Source: JAVVHH01 sp964657565
GTDB taxonomy: Bacteria > Pseudomonadota > Alphaproteobacteria > Acetobacterales > Acetobacteraceae
Direction: 5' to 3'
DNA: 64,000 nt
NCBI GenBank assembly: GCA_964657565.1
Contig: CAZZVQ010000014.1
Coordinates: forward strand, 6,348-70,347
Shown: positions 23,995 through 33,227 of the stretch, piece by piece
How positions within the stretch are numbered: position 1 is the stretch's first letter
Layout of the letters: every line of letters starts with the position of its first letter
Notes under the pieces: model-generated
The model's input: the letters and a program-made list of their open reading frames with translations, nothing else
The model's database searches: none
What the model was told of the DNA's origin: nothing
Made by a program: the position numbers and the translations under genes

Positions 23995-24783
23995 CTAGGG
24001 GAGCTTCTGAAACGTCATCACGAAGCGGTCGCTCTCTCCGATCGCGAGATAGCGGTCGCGGTCGGAGGCTCCCAGCCGCAGAGTAGGCGGCAGGGTCCAT
24101 ACGCCGGCAGGGTAGTCCTTCGTGTCGCGAGGATTGGCGGCGATCTCGGAGTCCGCGAGGTGACGGAAGCCAGCCTTCTCGATCAGATTGATTGCGTAGT
24201 CCTGACGGACGTACCCGCTGGCCGCCTTCGGATCCTGGGGCACGTCATCGCGGCCGCGATGGTCCTCGATCCCTAGGACGCCTCCTGGCTTCAGCACCGT
24301 GTGAATGCTTTGCAGCACGGTCTCCGCGGTGCCGTCGCCCAGCCAGTCGTGAAGGTTGCGGAAGGTCACGACGAGGTCGGCGCTTCCGGCTGGGCCCAGC
24401 TCCCCGTCGCCATCAGCGAAGTCGACCGGCTTGACTCGATCGTAAGCTTCCGCGCCGTGAAGCTTCTCGAGGAACTTCTTCTTTCCCTCGCCGATCGCCA
24501 CGACATATTGGCCTTGAGCCCTCAGGTAAGGTGCCAGCGTCTCGGTCCAATAGCCTCCCCCCGGCCAGATCTCGACGACCCACATGTCGGGCCGCAGTCC
24601 GAAGAAATGCAGCATCTCGTAAGGATGTCGTGCCGGATCGCGAGACTTGTTCGCTTCAGTCCTGAGTGGACCGGCGAGCGCCGCCTGCAGCTCCTGGTCG
24701 ACATCCTCGGCGGCTGCGGCTGTTGCGATCAGGCTTGAGGCGACGCACCCCGCCCACAGCAGTCTGATGATCCGCTTGTACAT
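23995..24783 (-). CDS. Exported class I methyltransferase-like protein
   Basis: A 262-residue protein with a cleavable signal peptide (MYKRIIRLLWAGCVASS, Ala-rich cleavage near residue 25). The mature part has a SAM-methyltransferase fold: VVEIWPGGGYWTETLAPYL as motif I, then ADLVVTFRNLHDWL and LKPGGVLGIEDHRG. This is a family of predicted periplasmic methyltransferase-like proteins whose function is unclear, since SAM is not expected in the periplasm. It lies between the arsR gene and the RND efflux genes, divergent from the latter. Involvement in arsenic metabolism is only suggested by position. Confidence 0.8.
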   Translation of the reverse strand: MYKRIIRLLWAGCVASSLIATAAAAEDVDQELQAALAGPLRTEANKSRDPARHPYEMLHFFGLRPDMWVVEIWPGGGYWTETLAPYLRAQGQYVVAIGEGKKKFLEKLHGAEAYDRVKPVDFADGDGELGPAGSADLVVTFRNLHDWLGDGTAETVLQSIHTVLKPGGVLGIEDHRGRDDVPQDPKAASGYVRQDYAINLIEKAGFRHLADSEIAANPRDTKDYPAGVWTLPPTLRLGASDRDRYLAIGESDRFVMTFQKLP

Positions 24784-24849
24784 TCTCGCATTTCCCTTGC
24801 GCTGAAGTTCGCTGGCTCCGGCTGCCTTGACGTGTAGGAGTTCCGCGAT

Positions 24850-26022
24850 ATGCTTCTGGAAATCTCGAACTGTCAAGGGATCGTCGCGGTGGGTGTCTCG
24901 GTCCGGATCGGCATTGCTTCGGCTGCAGCGTTGTCGGTGATTACGACGATTCTTTGGCATGTTTCGCCCGCGTCCCCACAGCCCTCGTCGGCCGTTCGGG
25001 ACGTCAAGGTGATCCGAGCCGAGATGCATGATCTCCCGCAGAGAGTAGAGGCTGTCGGCCAGGTCTCCGCCCTGCAGCAGGTGCAGGTCGTCACTCAGAT
25101 CGACGGCCAACTTGTGTCGTGCCTGTTCACGGAGGGGCAGGACGTCGCTGCGGGAGCCGTCATGTTCCAAATCGATCCCCGCATCTATAACGCCCGCCTT
25201 CAGCAGTCGAAGGCTGCGCTGAAAAAGGATCAATCGCAGCTATCCTACGCCCAGATGCAGCTCCACCGAGCGCAAACGTTGGTGAAGGGTGGAGACCAGA
25301 CAGTCGAGACGACCGAGGGTCGCTCGGCCACCGTTGACCAGATGCAGGCAGCGATCGCGGCCGACCAGGCGACAATCGCTGCTGACGCTGTTCGGCTGGA
25401 GTTCACGTCCATCCGAGCGCCCATCAGCGGTCGCGTCGGCAAGCGTCTTGTCGACGCGGGCAATGTGGTCTTGGCCCAAGCCTCCAAGCCCTTGGCCACC
25501 ATCACCCAGCTCGATCCGATCGCGGTGGAATTCCACGTGCCTCAGGCCGCGCTCGAGCCTGTCATGTCGGCTTCGAAGAGGGCCGACCTAGCGGTCGACG
25601 CCTTTGACGAGAGCAGCGGGAAGCAGCTCGCGAGCGGAGCCCTGAACCTGATCGAAGACGCGATCGACACGACCACCGCGACGATCACCATGCGCGCGAT
25701 CTTCAAGAACTCCGAGCGGCGCCTGTGGCCAGGTCAGCTCGTCGGGGCAAGGATCAGCCTGGGGGTGAGCCAGCATGTTCCAGCGGTGCCCTTCAAGGCG
25801 CTGAAGCAAAGCGCTCGAGGCTATCTGGTCTATGTCGTCGATCCCGACGGCATCGTCCGTATCCGTGCTGTCACGCCCGGGCTGCAGGTCGACGGCCTGC
25901 AGGGAGTGACCGCGGGTCTCCAGGATGGCGACCTGGTTGTCCTTTCCGACCAGGACGCGCTTGCGCCCGGAGCCCGGGTTCATCCGACGATCGTCTCAGG
26001 CGCCGCAGCGGGTGGAGCATGA
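24850..26022 (+). CDS. RND efflux periplasmic adaptor subunit
   Basis: A 390-residue membrane fusion protein of the MdtA/AcrA type. It has an N-terminal membrane anchor (about residues 20-40), the lipoyl half-motifs VVTQIDGQLVSCLFTEGQDV and FTSIRAPISGRVGKRLVDAGN on either side of a coiled-coil hairpin (about 95-165), and a C-terminal barrel with RLWPGQLVGARI. AGGAG lies nine bases before the ATG. It bridges the inner-membrane pump at 26019 to an outer-membrane channel, which is not encoded here. Its stop overlaps the pump start. Confidence 0.92.
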   Translation: MLLEISNCQGIVAVGVSVRIGIASAAALSVITTILWHVSPASPQPSSAVRDVKVIRAEMHDLPQRVEAVGQVSALQQVQVVTQIDGQLVSCLFTEGQDVAAGAVMFQIDPRIYNARLQQSKAALKKDQSQLSYAQMQLHRAQTLVKGGDQTVETTEGRSATVDQMQAAIAADQATIAADAVRLEFTSIRAPISGRVGKRLVDAGNVVLAQASKPLATITQLDPIAVEFHVPQAALEPVMSASKRADLAVDAFDESSGKQLASGALNLIEDAIDTTTATITMRAIFKNSERRLWPGQLVGARISLGVSQHVPAVPFKALKQSARGYLVYVVDPDGIVRIRAVTPGLQVDGLQGVTAGLQDGDLVVLSDQDALAPGARVHPTIVSGAAAGGA

Positions 26023-29000
26023 ACGTCGAGATCCCCCGTCATACCGCGACCGGCTACGCATTCTTCGTCCGTCGCCGGATCGCCACCACGCTTCTTGCCA
26101 TGGGCTTGTTCGTGTTTGGGGTCACCGCGTTCATCGAGCTGCCCGTGTCGGCACTTCCGGACGTCGAATATCCGACGATCATCGTCGAAGGCTTCATGCC
26201 GGGGGCCAGTGCCGACACGATGGCGACGGCCGTGGCCGCCCCGCTCGAGAAGCAGCTCGGGACGGTCACCGGCGTGATCTCGATGGTGTCGACCAACACG
26301 CCCGGCGTGGCGCACATCGAGATGCGGTTCGAGCTGGGTCGGAACATGTCCCAGGTGTCCGCGGAGCTTCAGTCGGACATCGACGCGGCCACGACCGACC
26401 TGCCCCCGGACATCCTGAACGTGCCCGGCTGGTACATTGACAACCCGAGCGACACCTCAGTGTTCGTCGTGGCACTGACCTCGGACCTGATGCCCCTCAC
26501 CCAGGTCGACCTCTACGGCGACGCGGCCGTCGCGCGCCGCGCCACGTTGATCCCGGGGGTCCGCAAGTCGGCGAACTACGCCCGAGGCCAGGCGGCCATC
26601 CGGATCGACATCAACCCGCGGGCCCTGACCGCGCGCGGGCTGTCGATGGAGGACGTACGCGCCGCGATCCGCGCGACGAGCGTCGACCAGGCGACCGGCA
26701 AGCTCGACGACAACAAGACGATCTCCACACTCTCGACGAACGGCCAGATCACCGACGTCGCCGGCTACCAGAACCTGGTGATCGCGACGCACGGGTTGGC
26801 GCTCGTCCGGCTGAAGGACGTGGCGAACGTCTCGCTCGGAATCCAGGACGAGGACCAGATCGGCTTCTTCAACAATGACCCTGCGGTCGCTTTCGGCTTC
26901 AAACGAGCGCAGGGAGCGAACATCGTGCAGACGGTGGACAACATCCGTGACCGCCTGCCGGACATGCAGGCCGCCCTGCCTCCAGGCGTGAAGCTGCACG
27001 TCGCCGTGGACCGCTCCAAGGCCGTGCGACGGGCGATCCACGACATCGAGGTCACGCTTGTCTTCACGACGCTGCTGGTGGTCGGCACGATCTTTGCCTT
27101 CCTCCGTCGCGTGTGGGCGACGCTGATACCGTCCATCACCATCCCGCTCTCGATCCTTGCGACCTTCTTCGTCATGCATGCGCTCGGCTACACCCTCGAC
27201 AATCTCTCGCTGATGGCGCTGACCGTGTCGGTCGGCTTCGTGGTCGACGACGCGATCGTGGTGATCGAGAACATCGCCCGCCATGTGGAGGAAGGTGCGT
27301 CGCCGATGCAGGCGGCGATCGACGGCGTGCGCGAGGTCGGGTTCACCATCCTCTCGATCACGCTGTCGCTCGTCGCGGTCTTCATACCGGTGCTGTTCAT
27401 GGGAGGCCTCGTGGGGCGGCTTTTCCGCGAGTTCGGCGTCACGATCAGCGCCGCCGTCCTCATCTCGGCAGTGATCGCGCTGACTGTCGTCCCGATGATG
27501 GCCGGCATGCTGTTCACGCCCCAGCCCGCTAGAAGGAGCCGCGACCGGGGCGTCCTCGCAGCGATGACTCGACAATATGGGCGAAGCCTGGACTGGTTTT
27601 TGGCTCGAAAATACCTTGCCTTGACGCTGTTCGTCGCGATCACGGCGTCCACGGCCTACCTGTTCGTCATTATCCCGAAGGGCTTTCTGCCGCCGCAGAG
27701 CACCGGGGTTCTTTCCGGCAGCATCGAGATGGACCCTGACGTGGCATTGCCAGCGCAGGGCGAGATCACTCAGCAGGCCGTGGCGGTCGTGCTGAAGGAT
27801 CCTGCGATCGAGAGCGCGGTGTCGTATCGGGATGGCCGCATGCTGATCCAGGTCTCCGGGGAGGCTGCGAAATCCGAGCCAATCAGGGACATCGTGGCGC
27901 GAATCAAAGGATCCGTTTCGAAGGCGCTGCCGGGCATAAAGTTCTACCTGCGGCCCCAGGCGGAGCTGGCGCTCAGCAGCTGGGTCGGGCACGCGGAGTA
28001 TCAGTATTCTCTGACCGATCCCGACCGTGCGGAGTTGGCTGATTGGGCCCCGAGGCTGACCCAGGGACTCCAGGAGCTTCCCGGCCTGACGAACGTTAAT
28101 CCGGATGAGGAGGACTATGGCCGAGAGGTGCACGTCGAGATCAATCGCGACCTCGCTTCCCGCCTCGGCGTGAGCGCGTCGGACGTTGCGCAGACGCTAT
28201 ACGACGCCTTCGGCCAACGGAGGGTCAGGAAGATCTACTCGGACGCTGGCCAGTCCTACGTCATCATGCAGGTGGCGCCCGAGTTCCAGCACGATGAGGA
28301 CGCGATCGCGCCGCTCTACGTCCGCTCGTCGTCGAACCACCTGGTTCGCCTTGACGCGGTCACGACGGTCCAGACGCGGTCGGCCGCCCTCACCGTGAAG
28401 CACAAAGACCAGCTTCCCGCCCTGAGCGTCAGCTTCGACTTGCGGCCCGGCGTCTCGCTCGGCGACGCTGTCAACCAGATCCGGACGATGGAGGCGGCGA
28501 TCGGGAAGCCCATCGCGCTGCAGACCGCGTTCGAAGGCGCTGCCGGAGAGTTCGAGAAATCACTGCGCTCGGAACCCTTCCTGATTGGAGCGTCCGTGCT
28601 GGTCGTCTACATCGTCCTGGGCATCATGTACGAAAGCTTCCTCGACCCCCTCGTCATCCTGTCCGCGCTTCCCCTGGCCGGACCCGGAGCCCTCCTGATG
28701 CTCATGGAGACCGGCTACGACCTGAGCATGATCGCGGTTGTCGGCATGCTGCTGCTCATCGGCATCGTGAAGAAGAACTCAATCATGATGCTCGATTTCG
28801 CGACCTCCCGCCGGAGAGAGGGAGCGTCCGCGGCGACCGCGATCAGGGATGCGGCCGTGATCCGCTTCCGGCCTATCATGATGACGACGATCGCGGCGTT
28901 GGTCGGGACTCTGCCGCTGGCCATAGGCACCGGGACCGGCTTCGAGCTCCGTCGCCCCCTCGGCCTGTGCGTTGTGGGCGGCCTGCTCCTCAGCCAATTT

Positions 29001-29126
29001 CTGACGCTCTATTTCACGCCTCCGATCTACGTCCTCGTCGACCGGCTCAAGCGGAAGGGGCCGGTCACCGTGGGTCGACAAGGTTTGGACGTGGAAGTGA
29101 TATCCGAGCGCGCGACGGTGCGCTGA
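26019..29126 (+). CDS. RND multidrug efflux permease (MdtB/MdtC-like)
   Basis: A 1035-residue AcrB-family proton-driven pump. The first helix follows a short cytosolic N-terminus (YAFFVRRRIATTLLAMGLF), and typical blocks include the periplasmic porter domain, SIPLSILATFF-type helices, SVGFVVDDAIVVIENIARHVEEG with the proton-relay Asp pair, and LIGIVKKNSIMMLDFA near the end. Twelve helices and two large periplasmic loops fit the size. It is translationally coupled to the adaptor gene by an ATGA overlap. The substrate could be a drug-like compound or, by context, an organoarsenical, but nothing in the sequence decides this. Confidence 0.93.
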   Translation: MNVEIPRHTATGYAFFVRRRIATTLLAMGLFVFGVTAFIELPVSALPDVEYPTIIVEGFMPGASADTMATAVAAPLEKQLGTVTGVISMVSTNTPGVAHIEMRFELGRNMSQVSAELQSDIDAATTDLPPDILNVPGWYIDNPSDTSVFVVALTSDLMPLTQVDLYGDAAVARRATLIPGVRKSANYARGQAAIRIDINPRALTARGLSMEDVRAAIRATSVDQATGKLDDNKTISTLSTNGQITDVAGYQNLVIATHGLALVRLKDVANVSLGIQDEDQIGFFNNDPAVAFGFKRAQGANIVQTVDNIRDRLPDMQAALPPGVKLHVAVDRSKAVRRAIHDIEVTLVFTTLLVVGTIFAFLRRVWATLIPSITIPLSILATFFVMHALGYTLDNLSLMALTVSVGFVVDDAIVVIENIARHVEEGASPMQAAIDGVREVGFTILSITLSLVAVFIPVLFMGGLVGRLFREFGVTISAAVLISAVIALTVVPMMAGMLFTPQPARRSRDRGVLAAMTRQYGRSLDWFLARKYLALTLFVAITASTAYLFVIIPKGFLPPQSTGVLSGSIEMDPDVALPAQGEITQQAVAVVLKDPAIESAVSYRDGRMLIQVSGEAAKSEPIRDIVARIKGSVSKALPGIKFYLRPQAELALSSWVGHAEYQYSLTDPDRAELADWAPRLTQGLQELPGLTNVNPDEEDYGREVHVEINRDLASRLGVSASDVAQTLYDAFGQRRVRKIYSDAGQSYVIMQVAPEFQHDEDAIAPLYVRSSSNHLVRLDAVTTVQTRSAALTVKHKDQLPALSVSFDLRPGVSLGDAVNQIRTMEAAIGKPIALQTAFEGAAGEFEKSLRSEPFLIGASVLVVYIVLGIMYESFLDPLVILSALPLAGPGALLMLMETGYDLSMIAVVGMLLLIGIVKKNSIMMLDFATSRRREGASAATAIRDAAVIRFRPIMMTTIAALVGTLPLAIGTGTGFELRRPLGLCVVGGLLLSQFLTLYFTPPIYVLVDRLKRKGPVTVGRQGLDVEVISERATVR

Positions 29127-29268
29127 ATGCGCTCGCATTCCAGCTTCACTGAGGCCATAGAAAGCTTATCGTAACGCGGGAAATTCATGGAAACGAAGGA
29201 AGTCAACGCGTCACTAGTCGTTCCAGACACGGGCACCCTCCGTCGAAGCGGGCGCTGTGTCCCGGCGA

Positions 29269-29772
29269 TCAGCGACCACAGAGCGCGACGCGCACTTCCG
29301 TCAACACCTCGCCAAGCCAGTTGGTGCCCCGCCAGGTCTCGCGCTGTCGCGCGCGCGGGTCGTCCCTGGCCAGCCCGATGCCCCAGACGCGGTCCTGCGG
29401 CGACGCCTCCACCAGGGTCGTCCCGCAGGTCTGCCTGAGCCGTTCCAGGAGGTCCGGATGCTGGCCGAACTTCGCCGTGTTGCCCCGGAAGACGACGTCG
29501 CGCGCTACTGCGGCCCAGGTATCGGCTACGAAGCCGGCGACCCTTCGGCCGAGCGCCTTCTGCCCTGCGGGATCGGTCTCCGCCAGGATCGCTTCCGCCA
29601 CGGCGGCGTCGCCGAACAGCCGCGCTTTACGCCAGTGCATCCACTGCTCGCAGCAGGTGAACGGGGCGCCTTCTATCGTCATGGACCGTGGGTAGAACTG
29701 GCTGCATTCCGCATGGGGCGCCCCCTCGCGATGCGTCCAGAAGAAGGTGAACTGTTCTGGGTCCGTAGTCAT
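29269..29772 (-). CDS. NADAR-family protein (YbiA-like N-glycosidase)
   Basis: A 167-residue protein of the NADAR/DUF1768 family. Visible landmarks are FTFFWTHREGAPHAECSQFYPRS at the N-terminus, a CCEQWMHWRKARLFGD helix, FVADTWAAVARDVVFRGNTAKFGQHPDL, and the closing LVEASPQDRVWGIGL with NWLGEVLTEVR. Family members cleave N-glycosidic bonds, for example in riboflavin intermediates or ADP-ribosylated targets. The gene stands alone. The start at 29772 gives the usual N-terminus; a TTG at 29790 is possible. Confidence 0.88.
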   Translation of the reverse strand: MTTDPEQFTFFWTHREGAPHAECSQFYPRSMTIEGAPFTCCEQWMHWRKARLFGDAAVAEAILAETDPAGQKALGRRVAGFVADTWAAVARDVVFRGNTAKFGQHPDLLERLRQTCGTTLVEASPQDRVWGIGLARDDPRARQRETWRGTNWLGEVLTEVRVALCGR

Positions 29773-29790
29773 GCTGGACCATACCCCCAA

Positions 29791-30357
29791 AAGATCCTGT
29801 TCTGTCCACGGCGCACGGGTCCGTCAGCGCGAACGGCGGCCGACTCACCGTCCATCGCACCCGGGTCCGGGCAGGGCTGCGCGGGTCAGGTGACGCAGCA
29901 GCGGGCTGGCATCGAAGCGGCCGGCATAGGCGGGGTCGGTCAGGTAGCTGACACGGTGAAGCAGGTAAGGCGGCTCGCCGGAGACCAGCACGCATCTGTC
30001 CCATGCTGCCGAGTGAGGCAGTAACAAAACGGTGAGCCTCTTGATGGCCACGAAGCCTTTTCAAAATCCGAGCAGTCAAATGCCTCTCAGGGTTTGGCAG
30101 CGTACCGACGATGATGGCTGAAATGCAGTTTCGGTTCCGCTGCTACCCGCCCCCGATCAGGAGCCGGTCGGCTTCGGCGGTCACGGCACTGATCACCAGA
30201 CCAGCAGGTGACACCTCCTGGAATGACGCGCGTCGCGTGCGAAGCTCTCCCCGAATCGTGCCGACGCAGCCTACCCGACCTGCACCGAGAGTGAGTCAGC
30301 GCCCCTTTTGGATGCCGATCAGGGGATCCCGTCTACATTCCGGTTGACAGCCAAAGA
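29791..30357. other. Intergenic stretch without a supported gene
   Basis: No family is recognisable in these 567 bases. A minus-strand frame at 29845-30051 (68 residues, with PPYLLHRVSYLTDPAYAGRFD) has protein-like composition but no ribosome-binding site that I trust. It may be a small hypothetical gene or a relic. Confidence 0.4.
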
Positions 30358-30978
30358 TCAGGCCTTGACGGCGAGCATGGACGCAAGGCGATCCCAGGCC
30401 GGGGCATTCGCCTCCGTTCGCGGCGGCATGTGGTCCGATGCAAGTTGCCGATCGAGGTCGACGGCCTCTGGCGCCGCACCCGCATCCAGAAGGATCGTGA
30501 CCATCGCGACATCCAGCCTACTGGCGGCGATCCCGAGCGCGGTCATTCCCTCGATGCCGCTATAGCTGTCGATCGTACGGTCCGCCCCCTTCGCCAGCAG
30601 CTGCCTCGCCAATTGGTGGTTGCCCTCCGACACCGCCCACCGCAGCGGCGAGTCCCCCTCCTCACCCATCACGTTCGGGTCGGCCCCCATCTCGAGCAGG
30701 AAAGCGGCGGCGTCCATGCGATCGTTGAACAGTGCGGTCAGCAGAGGTGTGCCGCCGCCAATGTCAGGGAAGGTCGCGTCGATCCCGGCCCCGTGCCGCA
30801 GCAGCATGGGGATGGCTTCGGCCGGGCCGCCATCGTCCAGGGCGACAATGGCCGCGTGTAGCGGACGCAGCCGGACCCACTCGTCCTTGATCTGGTTGGG
30901 GTCCGCTCCGGCTTTCAGCAGCCGAGCCAGCAGGTCCAGGTCATGGGCGGCGATGGCGGCGAACAACGCTTGGCTCAT
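30358..30978 (-). CDS. Ankyrin-repeat protein, candidate immunity protein
   Basis: A 206-residue soluble protein made of about five ankyrin repeats: LFAAIAAHDLDLLARLLKAG, then RPLHAAIVAL, TPLLTALFNDRMDAAAFLLEMGADPN, SPLRWAVSEGNHQLARQLLAKGAD and TALGIAASRLDVAMVTILLDAGA. It overlaps the upstream toxin candidate by four bases (ATGA). Ankyrin proteins directly after type VI effectors are a known immunity type. Here the function as antitoxin for the 30975-31583 product is inferred from order and coupling. Confidence 0.85.
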   Translation of the reverse strand: MSQALFAAIAAHDLDLLARLLKAGADPNQIKDEWVRLRPLHAAIVALDDGGPAEAIPMLLRHGAGIDATFPDIGGGTPLLTALFNDRMDAAAFLLEMGADPNVMGEEGDSPLRWAVSEGNHQLARQLLAKGADRTIDSYSGIEGMTALGIAASRLDVAMVTILLDAGAAPEAVDLDRQLASDHMPPRTEANAPAWDRLASMLAVKA

Positions 30979-31583
30979 GACACGGGCGGACCATCGGGCG
31001 GGCACTGCCTGCTCTCGAGTTCTTCCATGCCCCGGATCCCTTTGTCCAAATCTTCCACCGCTTGCTTGTGCCCCTCGTCCGTAGCGCCTGCAAAACATTC
31101 GTCCTGGACGCGCTGCCGCGCGTCCCGAAGCTTGCGTAGGCCCTCGAGCCTGCGCCGCACATCGGCGCATGACACGGCCGACAGCTTCTTGGCGTTGCCC
31201 GACTTGAACGCCGGGTTGGTGAACAGGCTGCTCTGGGCTTGATCCTTGGCCGCCTCGAGTTCCTTCAACCTGTCGTCGTCGCAGGTCTGGCCGGGCTTGG
31301 ACCGGGTTCCGGCACAGGTCGGGCAGACCACCTTGGCGTCGCTGCCGGCCTTGCTGCCTTCGTCCGCCTTCTCGTTGGCATGGTTCATGTGCTTGGCCAG
31401 CCACTCGGCCAGGGCGGACCCGGCAAGTTGTCCGGTGTAGCCACCCAGCCGGCGTCCCAGCATGGCACCCGGAACGATGGCCTCGGGGCCGAACAATCCC
31501 CCGACCGCCCCGCCCAGGACACCGCCCAGCCACTGTCCCCCGACGCCGCCGATGGCACCACCGGCCGCTCCAGCCCCGCTCAT
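30975..31583 (-). CDS. Candidate type VI secretion toxin, Gly-zipper plus Cys/His domain
   Basis: A 202-residue protein in two parts. Residues 1-65 form a glycine-zipper hydrophobic region (SGAGAAGGAIGGVGG onward), typical of secreted effectors that cross or insert in membranes. Residues 85-195 form a compact helical domain with Cys87, Cys90, Cys101, Cys139, Cys163, His172 and Cys194. The pattern of a Cys, an Arg-rich helix, CFAG, GH and a final Cys resembles small Cys/His toxin domains of polymorphic and T6SS effectors. It lies 15 bases after the DUF4123 adaptor gene and overlaps the ankyrin gene. Enzymatic activity is unknown. Confidence 0.65.
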   Translation of the reverse strand: MSGAGAAGGAIGGVGGQWLGGVLGGAVGGLFGPEAIVPGAMLGRRLGGYTGQLAGSALAEWLAKHMNHANEKADEGSKAGSDAKVVCPTCAGTRSKPGQTCDDDRLKELEAAKDQAQSSLFTNPAFKSGNAKKLSAVSCADVRRRLEGLRKLRDARQRVQDECFAGATDEGHKQAVEDLDKGIRGMEELESRQCPPDGPPVS

Positions 31584-31598
31584 CGCCCGTGCACGCCC

Positions 31599-32591
31599 TC
31601 AGCCACCACGCTGCTGCATCTGGCCGGCCAGCATGACGATCATCTGCCGCACCTGGTCGTCGGGCGAGCTGCCGCCATGACGGATGAAGTCCAGCGCCCC
31701 CGGCGTCCGCGCCACCTGCCCCTCGCTGGCCATCACCAGGTAAGCCCAGCGCTTGTGCCCGGCCTCCGTCCGTATCCCGAGCTGCCGCCCGCTCGTGTCC
31801 GCCTCCCGCACGAAGGTCTGCAGTTCCCGGTCGGAATAGGACGGCATGGCTTCCGGAAACACGTCACGGAGGTAGTCGGCCACGCGCGAATGCGATTCTG
31901 CGACGCGTCGCGCCGTGAGGGCCTCCACCTGCTCGGGCCGGATCGTGAGCGGTCCAGCCGGCGAAACGGGCCAACCGGGATCTGCGACGACCCGTTTGGC
32001 GCCGTGGCCATCCAGGGGGTCGAACACGATCTCGCAGGCCGGACCGAGCAGACGGTTGAACTGCGTTTCGTCCAGGCAAGGCAGCAGCGCCCCCAACACG
32101 CCGGGATCCCAGTGCCGGAAGAGCACCGACCTCCAGCCCCGGTCACCGGGATCGTCCGGATCCGGCCCGAGCCGGCCGGCGGCCGCCCAAACCGGCAGGC
32201 GCACCATGTTCAACCGCCGCAGGTGGTGGAACAGGGCCACGTCGCCGGCCGGACACGACCAGAATACCATGGCAGGGAGGCTGCCGACGAGGTCCAGCGC
32301 GAGGTCGACGTCCCCAGAACTCGGCATGCGCACGAGCCACGGCCCGTGCCGCTCCACGTCCTGGTTCCCATGACCCAGGAACAACGACCGTGCGGACAGC
32401 CCGGCTGGAAGATCGTCGAAATGACCACCATCCATGATCCCGAACAGCTGGGGCTTCATGCCGCTCGCGGCAAAGGCCAGCGTCGATGGTGTCCGCGGTG
32501 CGGCCCGTGCGTCACGAGGTCGCACGACGTCGACCTCACTGGCATCTGGCGCTCGGCCGCCCGGTTCCGGCAAAATCCGCTCCGTCACCAT
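31599..32591 (-). CDS. DUF4123 T6SS effector adaptor (Tap/TEC-like)
   Basis: A 330-residue protein with a DUF4123 domain at about residues 45-195: LFGIMDGGHFDDLPAGL, GPWLVRM, a central AMVFWSCPAGDVALFHHLRRL, and WRSVLFRHWDPGVLGALLPCLDETQ. This order of strands and helices is typical of Tap chaperones that load effectors onto VgrG. The C-terminal half has a helical region ending in a Gln-rich tail. It is the first gene of the three-gene cassette. No VgrG, Hcp or PAAR gene is in the window. The N-terminal 45 residues are unlike the family, so a later start is possible. Confidence 0.82.
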   Translation of the reverse strand: MVTERILPEPGGRAPDASEVDVVRPRDARAAPRTPSTLAFAASGMKPQLFGIMDGGHFDDLPAGLSARSLFLGHGNQDVERHGPWLVRMPSSGDVDLALDLVGSLPAMVFWSCPAGDVALFHHLRRLNMVRLPVWAAAGRLGPDPDDPGDRGWRSVLFRHWDPGVLGALLPCLDETQFNRLLGPACEIVFDPLDGHGAKRVVADPGWPVSPAGPLTIRPEQVEALTARRVAESHSRVADYLRDVFPEAMPSYSDRELQTFVREADTSGRQLGIRTEAGHKRWAYLVMASEGQVARTPGALDFIRHGGSSPDDQVRQMIVMLAGQMQQRGG

Positions 32592-32852
32592 CGCGCGCGG
32601 CGCCTCATATGAGACTGAGGGCGATGGCGAAAAGGACTTGGTGGTTCACGTCATCCCCTTTGCAGCAATTCGGCCTGGCGGCAGTCCTGGCCGTGGGAGG
32701 ATACTTTCCCCCTGGTAGTCAGCCAAGGACCTTCCCATCCCCGCCGACACCCGACCAGCCCGAGCTGCTGAGCAGGACAATCCCGCGTGCAATCGGCAGT
32801 TTAACCGCGCCCGCTGGGCCTTTCAGGCGTCCTGGAAAACATCAGACCCATT

Positions 32853-33119
32853 TCATGGGAGGCTCTGGCGGCGGTGGTCGAGAACGGCCCGTCGGTTGCG
32901 TTGCATGGCGTGGTGCGGTGGCGATTGGTCGATCTGTGCCACTGGGTGTGGCAGACGTTTCGGATCAGCCTCTCGCCGCAGACGATGAACCGCGAGCTTC
33001 GTGCGATGCACTACGGCAAGCTATCCGTGCGGCCGCGCCATCATAGTCAGGCCGAAGGGGCGATCGCGCTTTTAAAAGCGTTTCCCCGGCCTGCTGGTAT
33101 GGGCACTCGCGCCCGATGA
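32853..33119 (+). mobile_element. IS630-family transposase N-terminal remnant
   Basis: Reading from about 32853, the frame gives EALAAVVENGP, then GVVRWRLVDLCHWVWQTF, SPQTMNRELRAMHYGKLSVRPRH and SQAEGAIALLKAF. These correspond to the helix-turn-helix part of IS630-type transposases (GVVRWRRVDL, then a motif ending KLSVRPRHP). It stops at 33119, with no DDE catalytic domain and no terminal inverted repeats that I can see. The rest of 32592-33227 shows no gene. Confidence 0.7.
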
Positions 33120-33227
33120 TCGAAGTTGCTCCAGACCGCAAACGATGCGTCGGAACGAACGTGAGTAGAGGCCATCACACTATAGGCTCGGCGCGCCGCG
33201 CATCTTCGCCGACCGCAAGTGATCTCC

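Noticed and set aside
26457..28133. Long antisense frame over the RND permease gene
   Set aside because: Very His/Asp/Arg-rich composition typical of a GC-skewed shadow; no family features.
29845..30051. 68-residue minus-strand frame upstream of the NADAR gene
   Set aside because: Protein-like words but no ribosome-binding site and no recognisable family.
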